DNA from: an uncultured Pelagibacteraceae bacterium
Lineage (GTDB): Bacteria; Pseudomonadota; Alphaproteobacteria; Pelagibacterales; Pelagibacteraceae
DNA: 64,000 nucleotides
Direction: 5' to 3'
Assembly (NCBI GenBank): GCA_902610315.1
Contig: CACLVA010000004.1
Location: forward strand, 23,315-87,314
A model generated the notes under the pieces. It was not told the DNA's origin, ran no database searches, and saw only the letters and a list, made by a program, of their open reading frames with translations. A program made the translations under genes and the position numbers. Positions 1 through 9,781 of the stretch are shown piece after piece (the stretch's first letter is position 1; each line of letters starts with the position of its first letter).

Positions 1-15
1 AAAATAAAAGATTAA
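1..15 (+). CDS. C-terminal tail of an upstream gene, probably sarcosine oxidase alpha subunit (partial)
   Basis: Only four codons and a TAA stop are inside the window. The stop directly abuts the ATG of the next gene, as expected for co-translated subunit genes. Identity as soxA is inferred only from the usual soxBDAG order; nothing in four residues proves it. Confidence 0.35.
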   Translation, partial: KIKD

Positions 16-579
16 ATGCTTAATTTTAATTCACCAATTAAAGAAGAAAAAAAATTCAATGATCTAAATATTATTGAAGTTGAACCTACAATTAAAATTA
101 ACCTTAGAAGTAACAAAAGAGAATTCTCTACAAAAATTGGAAAAATATTATCAATTTTACCACCAAATGAAGCAAATACTTCGTCTGGTAACGAAAAATT
201 TAATTTATTATGGTTGAGTCCAGATGAATGGTTAATTTACTCTAATGATAAAAAAATGACTTTAGATGATCAAATAAATTTAGAAGATAAATTATTTAAT
301 GAAATTTCAAAATTAAATCAAGGAGCTGTAACAAATGTATCTGATCATTGGATAATGATTAACCTAAAAGGGAATAAAGTTTACGATTTACTGTCTAAAA
401 GTTGCCCATATAATTTTTATAATTATAAAAAGAAAAAAGGATCTGTTGCTCAAACAATTGTTAATCACATAGATGTAATCCTTCACAATAAAGAGGATAA
501 CAACCTTAATCTATTTGTAAGAAGGTCATTTTCAGAAGATTTATGGCTATGGTTGAATGATAGTGCTAGATTCATCTGA
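16..579 (+). CDS. soxG: Sarcosine oxidase gamma subunit
   Basis: This is the likely gamma subunit of heterotetrameric sarcosine oxidase, which oxidatively demethylates sarcosine to glycine in the cytoplasm and passes the one-carbon unit to tetrahydrofolate. The 187-residue length fits the family. Recognisable blocks are LWLSPDEWL (residues 65-73), VTNVSDHW (105-112), LLSKSCPYNF (125-134) and a C-terminal FVRRSFSEDLW (167-177), all typical of the SoxG/GcvT-like C-terminal fold. The ATG follows the preceding stop with no gap, so it is the last gene of a sox operon. SoxG is a poorly conserved family, so the call rests on these blocks and the position. Confidence 0.8.
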   Translation: MLNFNSPIKEEKKFNDLNIIEVEPTIKINLRSNKREFSTKIGKILSILPPNEANTSSGNEKFNLLWLSPDEWLIYSNDKKMTLDDQINLEDKLFNEISKLNQGAVTNVSDHWIMINLKGNKVYDLLSKSCPYNFYNYKKKKGSVAQTIVNHIDVILHNKEDNNLNLFVRRSFSEDLWLWLNDSARFI

Positions 580-636
580 TTATTTAGTGCGTCAAGGTTA
601 ACCTGGAAATCTTCGCCTATATTAAGTACTAAATAA
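580..636 (+). promoter_or_regulatory. Candidate structured RNA leader upstream of the binding-protein gene
   Basis: Nearly the whole gap between soxG and the next gene can fold. A perfect 9-bp stem pairs 580-588 (TTATTTAGT) with 628-636 (ACTAAATAA). Inside it GCG (589-591) can pair with CGC (614-616) and AGG (596-598 area) with CCT around a TTAA loop. The outer stem ends just before the ATG at 640. A riboswitch-like or translation-control leader is inferred; I could not match it to a known riboswitch class. A simple stem-loop at the end of the sox transcript is the alternative. Confidence 0.4.
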
Positions 637-639
637 AAT

Positions 640-1404
640 ATGAAAAAAATTATAGTACTTTTATTTAGTTTATTCTTTGCATTACCCTCTTATTCATCAA
701 GTCTTGATAAAATTTTGTCCTCTGGTGAGCTAAGAGTTGGAACAACTGGCGATTGGGATCCTATGACTATTAAAGATCCTGCAACCAATAAATATAGAGG
801 TTTTGATATAGATGTCATGAATGAATTAGCAAAAGATATGGGTGTAACAATTAAATTTGTGCCTGCAGAATGGAAAACTATAGTATCTGGAATTACTTCA
901 GGAAGATATGATATTTCTACTAGTGTTACTAAAACACCTAAAAGAGCAGAGGTAGCGGGCTTTACCGATACTTACTATAAATATGGAACAGTGCCGCTTG
1001 TTCTAAAGAAAAATTTAAAAAAATTCCCAACTTGGGATTCATTAAATAATAGTAAAGTAACGATCGCTACTACACTGGGAACTTCACAAGAAGAAAAAGC
1101 AAAAGAATTTTTTCCAAAATCAAAATTAAATTCCGTTGAAGCACCTGCAAGAGATTTTCAAGAAGTTTTAGCTGGTAGAGCAGATGGGAATATAACTAGC
1201 TCAACAGAAGCTAATAAATTAGTCATTAAATATCCTCAATTGGCAATTGTTCCAGACGGAGAAAAAAATCCTGCATTTTTAGCAATGATGGTTGGTAAAG
1301 GTGATAATAAATGGAAAAATTACGTTAATGAATGGATAAGTAATAAAAAATCATCCGGTTTTTTTACAGAACTTTTAGCAAAATATAATCTGAAAAGCTT
1401 ATAA
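640..1404 (+). CDS. Periplasmic amino-acid-type binding protein (family 3, PheC-like)
   Basis: This is a family 3 extracellular solute-binding protein of 254 residues with a signal peptide (residues 1 to about 20; lysines then a hydrophobic run ending near SYSS). Typical blocks are [12 protein letters not shown] (31-42), GFDIDV (54-59), GRYDI (88-92) and [12 protein letters not shown] (102-113). An ABC permease follows 40 bp downstream, which favours uptake of a polar amino acid or related solute. The TTGDW...DPAT...GFDIDV pattern also resembles periplasmic cyclohexadienyl dehydratase (PheC), which evolved from this fold, so an enzymatic role is the main alternative. The substrate cannot be read from the sequence. 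Confidence 0.75.
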   Translation: MKKIIVLLFSLFFALPSYSSSLDKILSSGELRVGTTGDWDPMTIKDPATNKYRGFDIDVMNELAKDMGVTIKFVPAEWKTIVSGITSGRYDISTSVTKTPKRAEVAGFTDTYYKYGTVPLVLKKNLKKFPTWDSLNNSKVTIATTLGTSQEEKAKEFFPKSKLNSVEAPARDFQEVLAGRADGNITSSTEANKLVIKYPQLAIVPDGEKNPAFLAMMVGKGDNKWKNYVNEWISNKKSSGFFTELLAKYNLKSL

Positions 1405-1444
1405 TAAATTAGATATTAATATTTAATACTTTATAAATATATGT

Positions 1445-2182
1445 GTGAAAAATATTATTTTTCTAATATTTATATTATTATTTCTTAATTCTTGTTCAAA
1501 ACAAGAATTGGACTGGTTAATTTTATCTCCAAATAATGTTGATGGATTAACAAACCTTAAATTTCTCATAAGTGGATTTACAACAACAATATACATATCC
1601 CTAGTTTCAATATTTATATCAATAATTTTAGGTCTGATAATTGCAACTCCATCATTAGCAAAAAATAAATTTCTTACATATATAAATATTGGTTATGTAG
1701 AAATCGTTAGAGCGATACCTTTATTAGTTTTAATCTTATGGATTTATTATGGTTTACCTATAATGACAGGTATAAGTTTTAGTCCATTTGTGTCCGGTAT
1801 TATAGCTTTATCAATAAGTGAAAGTGCTTTTCAAGCTGAAATATTTAGAGCTGGAATAAATTCAATTAAAAAATCTCAATGGGAAGCTGGTAGCTCTCTT
1901 GGGTTTTCTTTTTTTAAAAAATTAAGACTCATAATATTACCACAAGCTATTAAAAATATACTTCCTGCTATTGGTAATCAATTTGTATATGTTTTAAAAA
2001 TGTCTTCTCTTGTTTCAATTATAGGAATTGGTGATTTAACAAGAAAAGCAAATGAGCTTGTTGTTACAACCTATAGACCATTGGAAATTTATACTTTTTT
2101 AATATTTGAATATCTAATTTTAATTTTAGTAGTTTCCTATTTTGTAAGAAAATTTGAAAAAAAGTTAGCAAAGTCTAACTAG
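1445..2182 (+). CDS. Polar amino acid ABC transporter permease with an odd lipobox-like N-terminus
   Basis: This is an inner-membrane permease of the His/Glu/Gln family. The EAA loop is clear at about residues 146-168 (QWEAGSSLGFS...ILPQAI) and several membrane spans surround it. Translation must begin at the GTG, because the ATG four bases upstream is out of frame and short, and no other early in-frame start exists. The first 20 residues look like a lipoprotein signal (hydrophobic run then LNSC, Cys17), which is unusual for a permease. It forms a pair with the preceding binding protein, but no ATP-binding subunit is adjacent. Its 3' end overlaps the convergent MATE gene by 8 bp. Confidence 0.85.
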   Translation: MKNIIFLIFILLFLNSCSKQELDWLILSPNNVDGLTNLKFLISGFTTTIYISLVSIFISIILGLIIATPSLAKNKFLTYINIGYVEIVRAIPLLVLILWIYYGLPIMTGISFSPFVSGIIALSISESAFQAEIFRAGINSIKKSQWEAGSSLGFSFFKKLRLIILPQAIKNILPAIGNQFVYVLKMSSLVSIIGIGDLTRKANELVVTTYRPLEIYTFLIFEYLILILVVSYFVRKFEKKLAKSN

Positions 2183-3530
2183 TTTTTTTAAACACTGAAT
2201 TAAAAAAAGATCCAATAAAGATTAATATGCAAAATCCCATAAACCAATTAGTAAATAATAAAGTATAGAAAATATCTTCATATGATCCATCTTTAATATT
2301 TATTACATACCATAAACATAAAAATGGTAGAGCCGTTAATCTTAAGATACCAAGGTACAAACTATATATTGGCCTTTTTACTGATTGAAATAAGGCTGTT
2401 GTTATGAAGAAAGTAGGATAAATCGGACCTATTAAAGCTGCAATTTTTAAATAAATTGTACCATAACTAATTGTATTCAAATCTTCTGTGAATAAACTTA
2501 TGAGGAATGATGCATTAAAATAAATTATGATACCTGCTAATGTCATAAAAGAACAACCAAATTTGAGAGCTTTTAAATATAATTCTCTAATCCGCTCATA
2601 ATTTTTAGCTCCAAAATTTTGACTTGAGATAGATAGTACTGCTGTATTTAATCCAATAACTGGTAACAAAAAGACTTGTTCAATTCTTAAAGCAGTGCCA
2701 TAACCAGCTGCAGCCAAATCACCAAATTTTCCTACAAAATATAAAACATTAAATAAACCGACACCAATTAAAAGCATACTAAACATAACTGGAACAGATT
2801 GAAATATTAGGTTTTTAAAGTAAAAAATTTTTGGTTTAAAGCATTCAAAAAATAGGTACTTTTTTAATTTACAACAATAAACTTTGTAAATTAAATAAGT
2901 TGCACCTAAAAATTGACATATAACGGTTGCTATAGCAATTCCAGAAATACCGAAGGCAGGTATAAAACCATATCCAAATATGAATATAGGATTTAAGATT
3001 ATGTTTAAAAAAAAGGTAAAAACTAAAACATTTCTGTAACTCTTTGTATCTCCTTGAGCATTTAGGGTGCCATTTAAAGATGTTTGTATTAAAACTAAAA
3101 CAGTGCAGTAAAATATTATATCAAGATACTCTCTTGTTAATAAAATATTTTCTAAACTAGATCCCATTAGTCCCAATAAAAAATCTGAAATATTTAAACC
3201 AACATAGGTGACTAAAAGTGAAACGAAAACAGCATATAGAAAAGATTGTCCAACAAACATTGATGCTCTTTTTTCATTCTTTTCACCAATTGAATTTCCG
3301 ATTAAAGTATTTGTAGCAGCACCTACTCCAACACCAATTGCAATTATTATAAAATATATTGGAAAAGATTTAGCCAAAGCACTAAGAGCTTCAGGTGATA
3401 TTTTACCAGCGAAATAAGTATCAACTAAATTATAAAAAGTTTGAAATAATGAACCAATACTAGCAGGAATTGTTACTTTTCTTAATAATGGCCAAATTGG
3501 ATCTCTTAACAAATTAATTTTTTTGTACAT
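2175..3530 (-). CDS. MATE-family multidrug/metabolite efflux transporter
   Basis: A 451-residue, highly hydrophobic protein with about 12 predicted membrane segments and the two-fold repeat of MATE exporters. The N-terminal lobe begins PLLRKVTIPASIGSLFQTFYN and is followed by VDTYFAGK, a MATE signature; the second lobe starts near FQSVPVMFSMLL. Family members are Na+ or H+ antiporters that expel cationic compounds from the cytoplasm. The substrate is unknown. It is the last gene of a minus-strand group, 5 bp after trhO, and its stop overlaps the convergent permease gene. Confidence 0.85.
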   Translation of the reverse strand: MYKKINLLRDPIWPLLRKVTIPASIGSLFQTFYNLVDTYFAGKISPEALSALAKSFPIYFIIIAIGVGVGAATNTLIGNSIGEKNEKRASMFVGQSFLYAVFVSLLVTYVGLNISDFLLGLMGSSLENILLTREYLDIIFYCTVLVLIQTSLNGTLNAQGDTKSYRNVLVFTFFLNIILNPIFIFGYGFIPAFGISGIAIATVICQFLGATYLIYKVYCCKLKKYLFFECFKPKIFYFKNLIFQSVPVMFSMLLIGVGLFNVLYFVGKFGDLAAAGYGTALRIEQVFLLPVIGLNTAVLSISSQNFGAKNYERIRELYLKALKFGCSFMTLAGIIIYFNASFLISLFTEDLNTISYGTIYLKIAALIGPIYPTFFITTALFQSVKRPIYSLYLGILRLTALPFLCLWYVINIKDGSYEDIFYTLLFTNWFMGFCILIFIGSFFNSVFKKTS

Positions 3531-3535
3531 ATTAT

Positions 3536-4435
3536 TTATTTTTCAATTTGATAAAAATATTTTTGACCTTTTTTTTTAGATAGGTTGATTTGTTTTTGTC
3601 TCATACGAAATCTTTGTTTTTGTTTATCAGTTAATTTATGAAAACAATTAGAACAGCTAACTCCTTCCTCATATTGCTTGTTTTTTTTTTCTATCTTCGT
3701 AATAGGTTCTCTACAACCAGCACAAATTTTTAAATTGCCAGGTTTTAGGCCATGTTTTACCGATACTCTATTGTCAAAGACAAAACAATCACCTTTCCAT
3801 AAACTTTTTTTTTTATCAATTTTATTTAAATAATTAATGATACCTCCATTTAATTGATAAACATTCTTAAAACCTTTATTTCTCAAATAAAAACTTGCCT
3901 TTTCACATCTAATACCACCGGTACAAAACATGCCTATGTTATTATTTTTTTTTAATGATTTAAAATATTTTGGAAAGTCTCTAAAATTATTCAGTTTTGG
4001 ATTTATTGATCCTTTAAAAGTACCAACTTTAAATTCAAAACTTTTTCTTGTATCAATAATGACAGTATTTTTTTTTTTAATAAAATTATTCCAATTTTCA
4101 GGATCAATTTGATTATTAATAATTCTTTTTTTTAATTTAATACCAATAGGAACAAGTTCTTTTTTAATTTTAATTTTACCTTTGTGAAAAGCTTGATATT
4201 TATAATGTGATAAATTTTCGCTATCAAAGTTCTTTAAATTTAAAATTATTTTTATATTTTTTTTTATTGAAATATACCTATCAATTTTGAAGCTTATTGT
4301 TCCATTTACACCTTCTGGGGATAATATTATAGTCCCTCTAAAATTTTCTTGTTTTAGGTAATTATCAAGTAATTCCTTTTTCTTTTTAAGATTTATAATC
4401 TTTTTAAATTTGTAAAAACCAAAAATATTATACAT
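3536..4435 (-). CDS. trhO: tRNA uridine(34) hydroxylase, rhodanese-type (TrhO/YceA)
   Basis: TrhO uses molecular oxygen to hydroxylate U34 of certain tRNAs, the first step to mo5U/cmo5U. The 299-residue protein has an N-terminal acylphosphatase-like region (GTIILSPEGVNGTI at about 34-47) and a rhodanese domain with active-site Cys171 in CTGGIRCEKA. C-terminal cysteines C238/C241 and C261/C264 look like a metal-binding pair. It is somewhat shorter than the E. coli protein. The start codon overlaps the stop of the upstream O-methyltransferase gene, so the two are co-transcribed. Confidence 0.9.
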   Translation of the reverse strand: MYNIFGFYKFKKIINLKKKKELLDNYLKQENFRGTIILSPEGVNGTISFKIDRYISIKKNIKIILNLKNFDSENLSHYKYQAFHKGKIKIKKELVPIGIKLKKRIINNQIDPENWNNFIKKKNTVIIDTRKSFEFKVGTFKGSINPKLNNFRDFPKYFKSLKKNNNIGMFCTGGIRCEKASFYLRNKGFKNVYQLNGGIINYLNKIDKKKSLWKGDCFVFDNRVSVKHGLKPGNLKICAGCREPITKIEKKNKQYEEGVSCSNCFHKLTDKQKQRFRMRQKQINLSKKKGQKYFYQIEK

Positions 4436-5091
4436 TATAATTTTCTACAAATTGATAAACCATCGCCAATTGGTAAAATGATATTTTCTACTCTATTGTC
4501 TTTATCGATATACGAATTAAATTCTCGAATTTTAATTGTAAGATTGTCATTTTTATTTTTATCTATAACGTCACCGTACCATAAAACATTATCTGTTATA
4601 ATTAACCCTGATTTGTTTAACATTTTTAAAGATTTTTCAAAATAATTTATATAATTTTCCTTGTCAGCATCAATAAATACTAAGTCAAAAACTTCTTTGC
4701 TTTTAATAAGCTCATCTAGTCCATCAATGGCATTTTTTACCAAAAGATTTATTTTGTTTTCAAGATTAGCTTTAACAAAAAAATTTTTAGCCATTTCAGA
4801 AGTTTGTTTGTTTTTGTCGATAGCTATTAAATTTGAATCATTATTCATAGCTAATCCCATTGTTAAAGCACTTAAACCTGTAAATGTTCCAATTTCTAAA
4901 ATTTTTTTTGGATTATATAATTTTATTATTAGGTGTAATAGATGACATTGACTTAATGAAATTTGCATTTTTTTCATTTCACCCAAAGTTTTGTTATATT
5001 TAATAATCTCTTTCTGAATTGGATTTAGTTTATAAGAATGATTGATTATATATTCCTCGAGTTCGTTTGTAATCTTAATGTTTGAACCCAT
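4435..5091 (-). CDS. SAM-dependent O-methyltransferase, family 3 (caffeoyl-CoA/catechol type)
   Basis: A class I methyltransferase of 218 residues. The SAM-binding glycine motif is EIGTFTG (residues 66-72), and the metal-site residues typical of the cation-dependent family are DADKENY (141-147) and DNVLW (167-171). In bacteria these enzymes methylate small catechol-like compounds, or tRNA U34 hydroxyl in the TrmR branch. The one-base overlap with trhO, a U34 hydroxylase, makes a TrmR-like role (ho5U to mo5U) attractive; that is inferred from neighbourhood and fold, not shown directly. Confidence 0.85.
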   Translation of the reverse strand: MGSNIKITNELEEYIINHSYKLNPIQKEIIKYNKTLGEMKKMQISLSQCHLLHLIIKLYNPKKILEIGTFTGLSALTMGLAMNNDSNLIAIDKNKQTSEMAKNFFVKANLENKINLLVKNAIDGLDELIKSKEVFDLVFIDADKENYINYFEKSLKMLNKSGLIITDNVLWYGDVIDKNKNDNLTIKIREFNSYIDKDNRVENIILPIGDGLSICRKL

Positions 5092-5092
5092 T

Positions 5093-6559
5093 TTAATTCA
5101 ATTTTTTTTTCAAAATTTCATTAACAAGTTTAGGATTTGCTTTACCATTTGAATTTTTCATTACTTGACCAACAAAAAAACCAAATAATTTATCTTTTCC
5201 TGATTTATAAGCTTCAACATTTTTTGGGTTTTCAATAATTACTTTATTAATTAAATTTTCTAATTCCTTAGGATCACTTTGTTGTTTTAAACCTTTTTCT
5301 TCTACAATAGTTATTGGATCTTTATCCCCATCTCTCATTATTTCAAACACAGATTTAGCAATCTTGCCTGAAATGGTTCCATCTTTGATTAAATTAATTA
5401 ATTTTGATAAATTTTTTGAGGAAATTGGACTTTCTGTTATTTCAATATTTTTTTCGTTTAATAATGCAAACAACTCTCCTGTTATCCAGTTTGTAGCTAA
5501 TTTTACATCAGAGTTTTTTGAAACTTCCTCAAAATATTTTGAAATTTCAATGTCTGAAACTAGTATATTTGCTTCATAAGGTGATAGTTTAAATTTTTCA
5601 ATAAATCTTTTCTTTTTTTCATCAGGAAGCTCAGGAATATTTTTTTTTATTTGATCTATATAATTATCATTTAATTCAAGCGGTAAAAGGTCAGGATCAG
5701 GAAAATATCTATAATCATGTGCGTCTTCTTTAGATCTCATAGATCTTGTTTCATTTTTTTTGGTATCAAATAATCTTGTTTCTTGATCAATAGAGCCACC
5801 CTCTTCAATTATATCTACTTGACGATTAGCTTCGAAATCTATTGCCATTTGCATAAATTTTATAGAATTAACATTTTTAATTTCACATCTAGTGCCTAGT
5901 TTTTTATCTCCTTTTTTTCGAACAGAAACGTTTACATCTGCTCTTAATGAGCCTTCTTGCATGTTACCATCACAAGTTCCCAAATATCTCATTATCGATC
6001 TTATTTTTTTAATATATGCATTTACTTCATCTAAAGATCTTAAATCAGGTTTGCTAACTATTTCCATTAGAGCTACGCCTGATCTATTTAAGTCAACTAA
6101 TGTGTTTTGAGGATCTATATCATGGATACTTTTTCCTGCATCTTGCTCCAAATGAAGTCTTTCAATACCAATATTTTTTTCCCCATTAGGCATATCTAAT
6201 GTAACAGATCCCTCGCCCACAATTGGATCTTTATATTGAGAAATTTGATAACCTTGAGGCAAATCAGCATAAAAATAATTTTTTCGATCAAATATTGATC
6301 TTTTGTTAATCTTAGCTTTTAATCCAATACCTGTCTTAACAGCTTGTTTAATACAATGTTCATTAATTACTGGCAACATTCCTGGAAATGCTGCATCGAC
6401 CAAGCTAACTTGAGTATTAGGTTCTGATCCAAATTTTGTTGATGAAGTTGAAAATAATTTAGACTCAGATAAGACTTGTGCATGAACTTCAAGACCAATA
6501 ATAACTTCATATTTGTTATCATTTCTTATTATTAGATATTCACCATTATTTTTACTCAC
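5093..6559 (-). CDS. gatB: Asp/Glu-tRNA amidotransferase subunit B
   Basis: GatB binds misacylated Glu-tRNA(Gln) or Asp-tRNA(Asn) and performs the kinase and transamidation half of the GatCAB reaction. The 488-residue protein has the family start block [17 protein letters not shown] (about 21-37), the [19 protein letters not shown] block and [12 protein letters not shown]. The C-terminal YqeY-like tRNA-binding tail ends with [17 protein letters not shown]. Its start overlaps the gatA stop by 4 bp. The complete gatCAB set implies indirect Gln-tRNA and/or Asn-tRNA synthesis. Confidence 0.97.
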   Translation of the reverse strand: MSKNNGEYLIIRNDNKYEVIIGLEVHAQVLSESKLFSTSSTKFGSEPNTQVSLVDAAFPGMLPVINEHCIKQAVKTGIGLKAKINKRSIFDRKNYFYADLPQGYQISQYKDPIVGEGSVTLDMPNGEKNIGIERLHLEQDAGKSIHDIDPQNTLVDLNRSGVALMEIVSKPDLRSLDEVNAYIKKIRSIMRYLGTCDGNMQEGSLRADVNVSVRKKGDKKLGTRCEIKNVNSIKFMQMAIDFEANRQVDIIEEGGSIDQETRLFDTKKNETRSMRSKEDAHDYRYFPDPDLLPLELNDNYIDQIKKNIPELPDEKKKRFIEKFKLSPYEANILVSDIEISKYFEEVSKNSDVKLATNWITGELFALLNEKNIEITESPISSKNLSKLINLIKDGTISGKIAKSVFEIMRDGDKDPITIVEEKGLKQQSDPKELENLINKVIIENPKNVEAYKSGKDKLFGFFVGQVMKNSNGKANPKLVNEILKKKLN

Positions 6560-8016
6560 TTAATCCACCAATCAGTTATATTATTTTTAAAGCTTATATT
6601 TTTTTCTAAAGCAAATGCGATATTTAAAATACTTTGCTCATCAAATGCCTTTCCAATAACTTGTAAACCTAGTGGGTAGCCTTTTTTATCATGACCCGCT
6701 GGAATTGATATAGCTGGTAACCCTGCAAGATTAATTGGAACTGTGAAAATGTCATTCAAATACATTGATACTGGATCGTTTAATTTCTCTCCAATCTTAA
6801 AAGCAGAGCTTGGCGTAGATGGAGTTAATATAGCGTCTACTTTTTTATAAGCCTCATCAAAATCATTTTTGATTAGTCTTCTTACTTTTTGTGCTTTTAA
6901 ATAATATGCATCGTAATAACCTGATGATAAAACATATGTTCCAATCATAATTCTTCGCTTTACTTCATCACCGAAACCCTCTGATCTTGTTTTTTCGTAC
7001 ATGTCTATAAGATTTTCACCTTTTGATCTAAAACCATATTTTACACCATCGTATCGAGCAAGATTTGATGAGGCTTCTGCAGGAGCTACTATGTAATATG
7101 TTGGTAAAGCATAATTGGTATTAGGTAAACTTATCTCAATAATTTGACCTCCATTTTCTTTAATAATTTTTATTCCTTTTTCCCATAGTTCATCAATTTC
7201 TTTTGGCATTCCATCAACTCTATATTCTTTTGGTATGCCTATTTTTTTTCCTTTAATATTCTCATTTAAATTAGTTAAATAATTTTCTCTTTTGAAATCA
7301 ACAGAAGTTGAGTCTTTTGTATCGTAAGTACTTATAATTTCTAACATCAAAGAACAATCTTTGACATCATGAGTCATGGGTCCTGCTTGATCCAAAGATG
7401 ATGCAAATGCTACTATTCCATACCTTGAGCAACTACCGTATGTTGGCTTTAAACCAACTGTACCGGTAAAGGACGCTGGTTGTCTAATAGATCCACCTGT
7501 ATCTGTACCTATTGTTGCTGGAGTTAATTTTGCAGCAATTGCTGATGATGATCCACCAGAAGATCCACCAGGTACTAAATTCTCAGATACTGGATTTTGA
7601 ACATTCCCAAAATAACTTGTTTCATTTGAAGAACCCATTGCAAATTCATCACAGTTTAACTTCCCAATTATAATACCTCCTTCATCTAGAATATTTTGAG
7701 TTACTGTTGACTCATAAGTTGGAACAAAATTTTCAAGAATTTTACTTCCAGCTGTAGTTCTAATATTTTTTGTACAAAACAAGTCTTTTACAGCAATAGG
7801 TATTCCAGGTAATTTTTTTTTAAAGTCTGGTTTTTGATCAAATATTTTTGCTTTTTTAATTGCATTTTCATAATTTTCAGAAATATAAGCATTAAGTTTT
7901 TTTGATTTTTTTGATCTTTCGATAAAAGCAACAGTTACCTCGGATGACGATAATTCTTTTTTTTTAATTTTGTCTACAAGTTCAACTAATTTTAAATCTG
8001 TTATATTGCTCATCAT
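6556..8016 (-). CDS. gatA: Asp/Glu-tRNA amidotransferase subunit A
   Basis: GatA is the glutaminase of the GatCAB complex and releases ammonia from glutamine for channelling to GatB. The amidase-signature catalytic triad is intact: Lys77 in IAVKDLF, cis-Ser152 in GGSSGGSSS (150-158) and nucleophile Ser176 in [10 protein letters not shown]. The length of 486 residues is normal. Two consecutive ATGs open the frame; either could be used. It overlaps gatC upstream and gatB downstream by 4 bp each, indicating translational coupling and fixed stoichiometry. Confidence 0.97.
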   Translation of the reverse strand: MMSNITDLKLVELVDKIKKKELSSSEVTVAFIERSKKSKKLNAYISENYENAIKKAKIFDQKPDFKKKLPGIPIAVKDLFCTKNIRTTAGSKILENFVPTYESTVTQNILDEGGIIIGKLNCDEFAMGSSNETSYFGNVQNPVSENLVPGGSSGGSSSAIAAKLTPATIGTDTGGSIRQPASFTGTVGLKPTYGSCSRYGIVAFASSLDQAGPMTHDVKDCSLMLEIISTYDTKDSTSVDFKRENYLTNLNENIKGKKIGIPKEYRVDGMPKEIDELWEKGIKIIKENGGQIIEISLPNTNYALPTYYIVAPAEASSNLARYDGVKYGFRSKGENLIDMYEKTRSEGFGDEVKRRIMIGTYVLSSGYYDAYYLKAQKVRRLIKNDFDEAYKKVDAILTPSTPSSAFKIGEKLNDPVSMYLNDIFTVPINLAGLPAISIPAGHDKKGYPLGLQVIGKAFDEQSILNIAFALEKNISFKNNITDWWIK

Positions 8017-8300
8017 TCAATTACCTTAGGCACAACAAAAAAATCTTTATTTTTGTCTGGTGAATTTTTTAAAATATCCTCACGAATATTTTCAGATTTT
8101 ATCTCGTCTTTACGTAGTTTTAATGTAGTTTCAGCAATTGAGGTTAATGGTTCAGTATTTTTTGTATCTAATTCATTTAATTTTTCAATAAAAGAAAAAA
8201 TTGAATTTAAATCTTTGCCTAATTTTTTAGCTTTATTATCATCGATTGAAATCCTAGATAATTTAGATATGTGCTTTACTGTTTTAAGATCAATTGTCAT
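8013..8300 (-). CDS. gatC: Asp/Glu-tRNA amidotransferase subunit C
   Basis: The small 95-residue GatC wraps around the GatA-GatB interface and stabilises the complex. Family features are VKHISKLSRISID near the N-terminus, the central FIEKLNELDT and the extended TEPLTSIAETTLKLRKD segment. It is the first gene of gatCAB, divergent from ruvX across only 45 bp, so both promoters must lie in that gap or reach into the neighbouring gene. Confidence 0.95.
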   Translation of the reverse strand: MTIDLKTVKHISKLSRISIDDNKAKKLGKDLNSIFSFIEKLNELDTKNTEPLTSIAETTLKLRKDEIKSENIREDILKNSPDKNKDFFVVPKVIE

Positions 8301-8345
8301 ATGATATGAATATCAAAAACTATCATTAAATCTGAAAAATACAAT

Positions 8346-8801
8346 ATGATCACTATTGAGCATCTTAAGAAAAAAATTGACATTAATGCGAGATTAATTG
8401 GTTTGGATTTAGGGTCAAAACGTATAGGTGTAGCAATTTGTGATGATAGAAGAAAAATATCTACTCCATTTAAAACAATAGATTATAGGAATATGCAATA
8501 TCTATTGGATCAATTAACAAACATTATTTATGAAAATAACGTGTCTGGAATTATAATTGGATTCCCAATTAATATGGATGGCAGTTTAGGTAGAGCAGCT
8601 CAATCTGTTACTGATAAAGCTAATATTATATCAAAAAACCTAAAAATTGATGTTGTACTTTGGGATGAGAGAATGTCAACCAAAGGTGCTTTTAATATCT
8701 CTAAAGAATTAGACGTTAACGTAACAAAAAGAAAGAAAAAAATTGATGAAAATGCTGCATCATTCATTTTACAAGGCGCAATCGATTATCTTAATAATTA
8801 A
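8346..8801 (+). CDS. ruvX: YqgF/RuvX RNase H-like nuclease, putative pre-16S rRNA processing factor
   Basis: A 151-residue RNase H-fold protein, historically called a putative Holliday junction resolvase and implicated in 16S rRNA 5' maturation. Key acidic sites are visible: Asp21 in GLDLGSKRIGVA, the GFPINMDGS block (72-80), Glu108 in DERMST (107-112) and Asp134 near the C-terminus. An N-terminal extension of about 16 residues precedes the domain, and no closer in-frame ATG fits the catalytic strand. It is followed 41 bp later by pyrB. Confidence 0.92.
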   Translation: MITIEHLKKKIDINARLIGLDLGSKRIGVAICDDRRKISTPFKTIDYRNMQYLLDQLTNIIYENNVSGIIIGFPINMDGSLGRAAQSVTDKANIISKNLKIDVVLWDERMSTKGAFNISKELDVNVTKRKKKIDENAASFILQGAIDYLNN

Positions 8802-8842
8802 GCTTGCATTAAACATGCTTTGAAGTTATAGAGTTAGTTTTA

Positions 8843-9781
8843 ATGGCCAATTCAAAAAACGCTGTTAAAATTTCAAAAAAACATCTCCTAGGTATTCAAG
8901 ATCTATCAATCTCCGATGTAAAAACTATTCTTTCAGAATCAAAAAACTTTATAGCTTTGAACAAAAGTAAAAATAAAAAAATAGATATTTTGAGAGGTAA
9001 AACACAAATAAATTTATTTTTTGAACCATCTACTAGAACTCAAAGTTCGTTTGAGCTTGCTGGAAAGAGATTGGGTGCTGATGTTATGTCTATGAATATA
9101 ACTAATTCAGCAATTAAAAAAGGAGAAACTTTAATAGACACTGCAATGACTTTAAATGCAATGCACCCTGATATTATTGTTGTAAGACATCAAGACTCAG
9201 GTGCCTCAAATTTATTGTCACAAAAAGTTAATTGTGCGGTATTAAATGCAGGCGATGGCAGAAGAGAACATCCAACTCAAGCATTGCTTGATGCTTTAAC
9301 AATTATGGAGAAAAAAAATAAGATAGAAGGTCTTAAAATTGCAATTTGTGGAGACATACTTCATTCAAGAGTTGCTAGATCAAATATTTATTTATTAAAT
9401 ATGTTGGGTGCAGACATAAATATAGTTGCACCATCTAATTTGATGCCAAAAGATCTAGAAAAATTTGGTGTCAACACTTTTACAAATATGAAAGAAGGAG
9501 TGAAAGGTTGTGACATTGTGATGATGTTAAGATTACAAAATGAAAGAATGACAAGTTCATTCCTTTCATCAAATAGAGAGTATTATGAATATTATGGCCT
9601 TACACCAGATAAATTAGAGAAAGCAAAGAGTGATGCAATTATTATGCACCCTGGTCCTATGAATAGGGGAATAGAAATAGATACAAAATTAGCTGATGAT
9701 ATTAATAAAAGTGTAATTAAAGAACAGGTTGAATTAGGTGTTGCTGTAAGAATGGCCTGTCTAAAGTTATTTTGTGAATGA
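8843..9781 (+). CDS. pyrB: Aspartate carbamoyltransferase catalytic subunit
   Basis: PyrB joins carbamoyl phosphate and aspartate, the committed step of pyrimidine synthesis. The carbamoyl-phosphate motif STRTQ is at residues 63-67 and [10 protein letters not shown] at 143-152; RLQNERM and MHPGPMNRG occur towards the C-terminus. The 312-residue length is standard. The stop overlaps the pyrC-like start by 4 bp (ATGA), matching the pattern in which a non-catalytic dihydroorotase homologue partners PyrB. Confidence 0.97.
   Translation: MANSKNAVKISKKHLLGIQDLSISDVKTILSESKNFIALNKSKNKKIDILRGKTQINLFFEPSTRTQSSFELAGKRLGADVMSMNITNSAIKKGETLIDTAMTLNAMHPDIIVVRHQDSGASNLLSQKVNCAVLNAGDGRREHPTQALLDALTIMEKKNKIEGLKIAICGDILHSRVARSNIYLLNMLGADINIVAPSNLMPKDLEKFGVNTFTNMKEGVKGCDIVMMLRLQNERMTSSFLSSNREYYEYYGLTPDKLEKAKSDAIIMHPGPMNRGIEIDTKLADDINKSVIKEQVELGVAVRMACLKLFCE

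Noticed and set aside
1441..1488. ATG start just before the permease GTG
   Set aside because: It is in another frame and stops after 15 codons.
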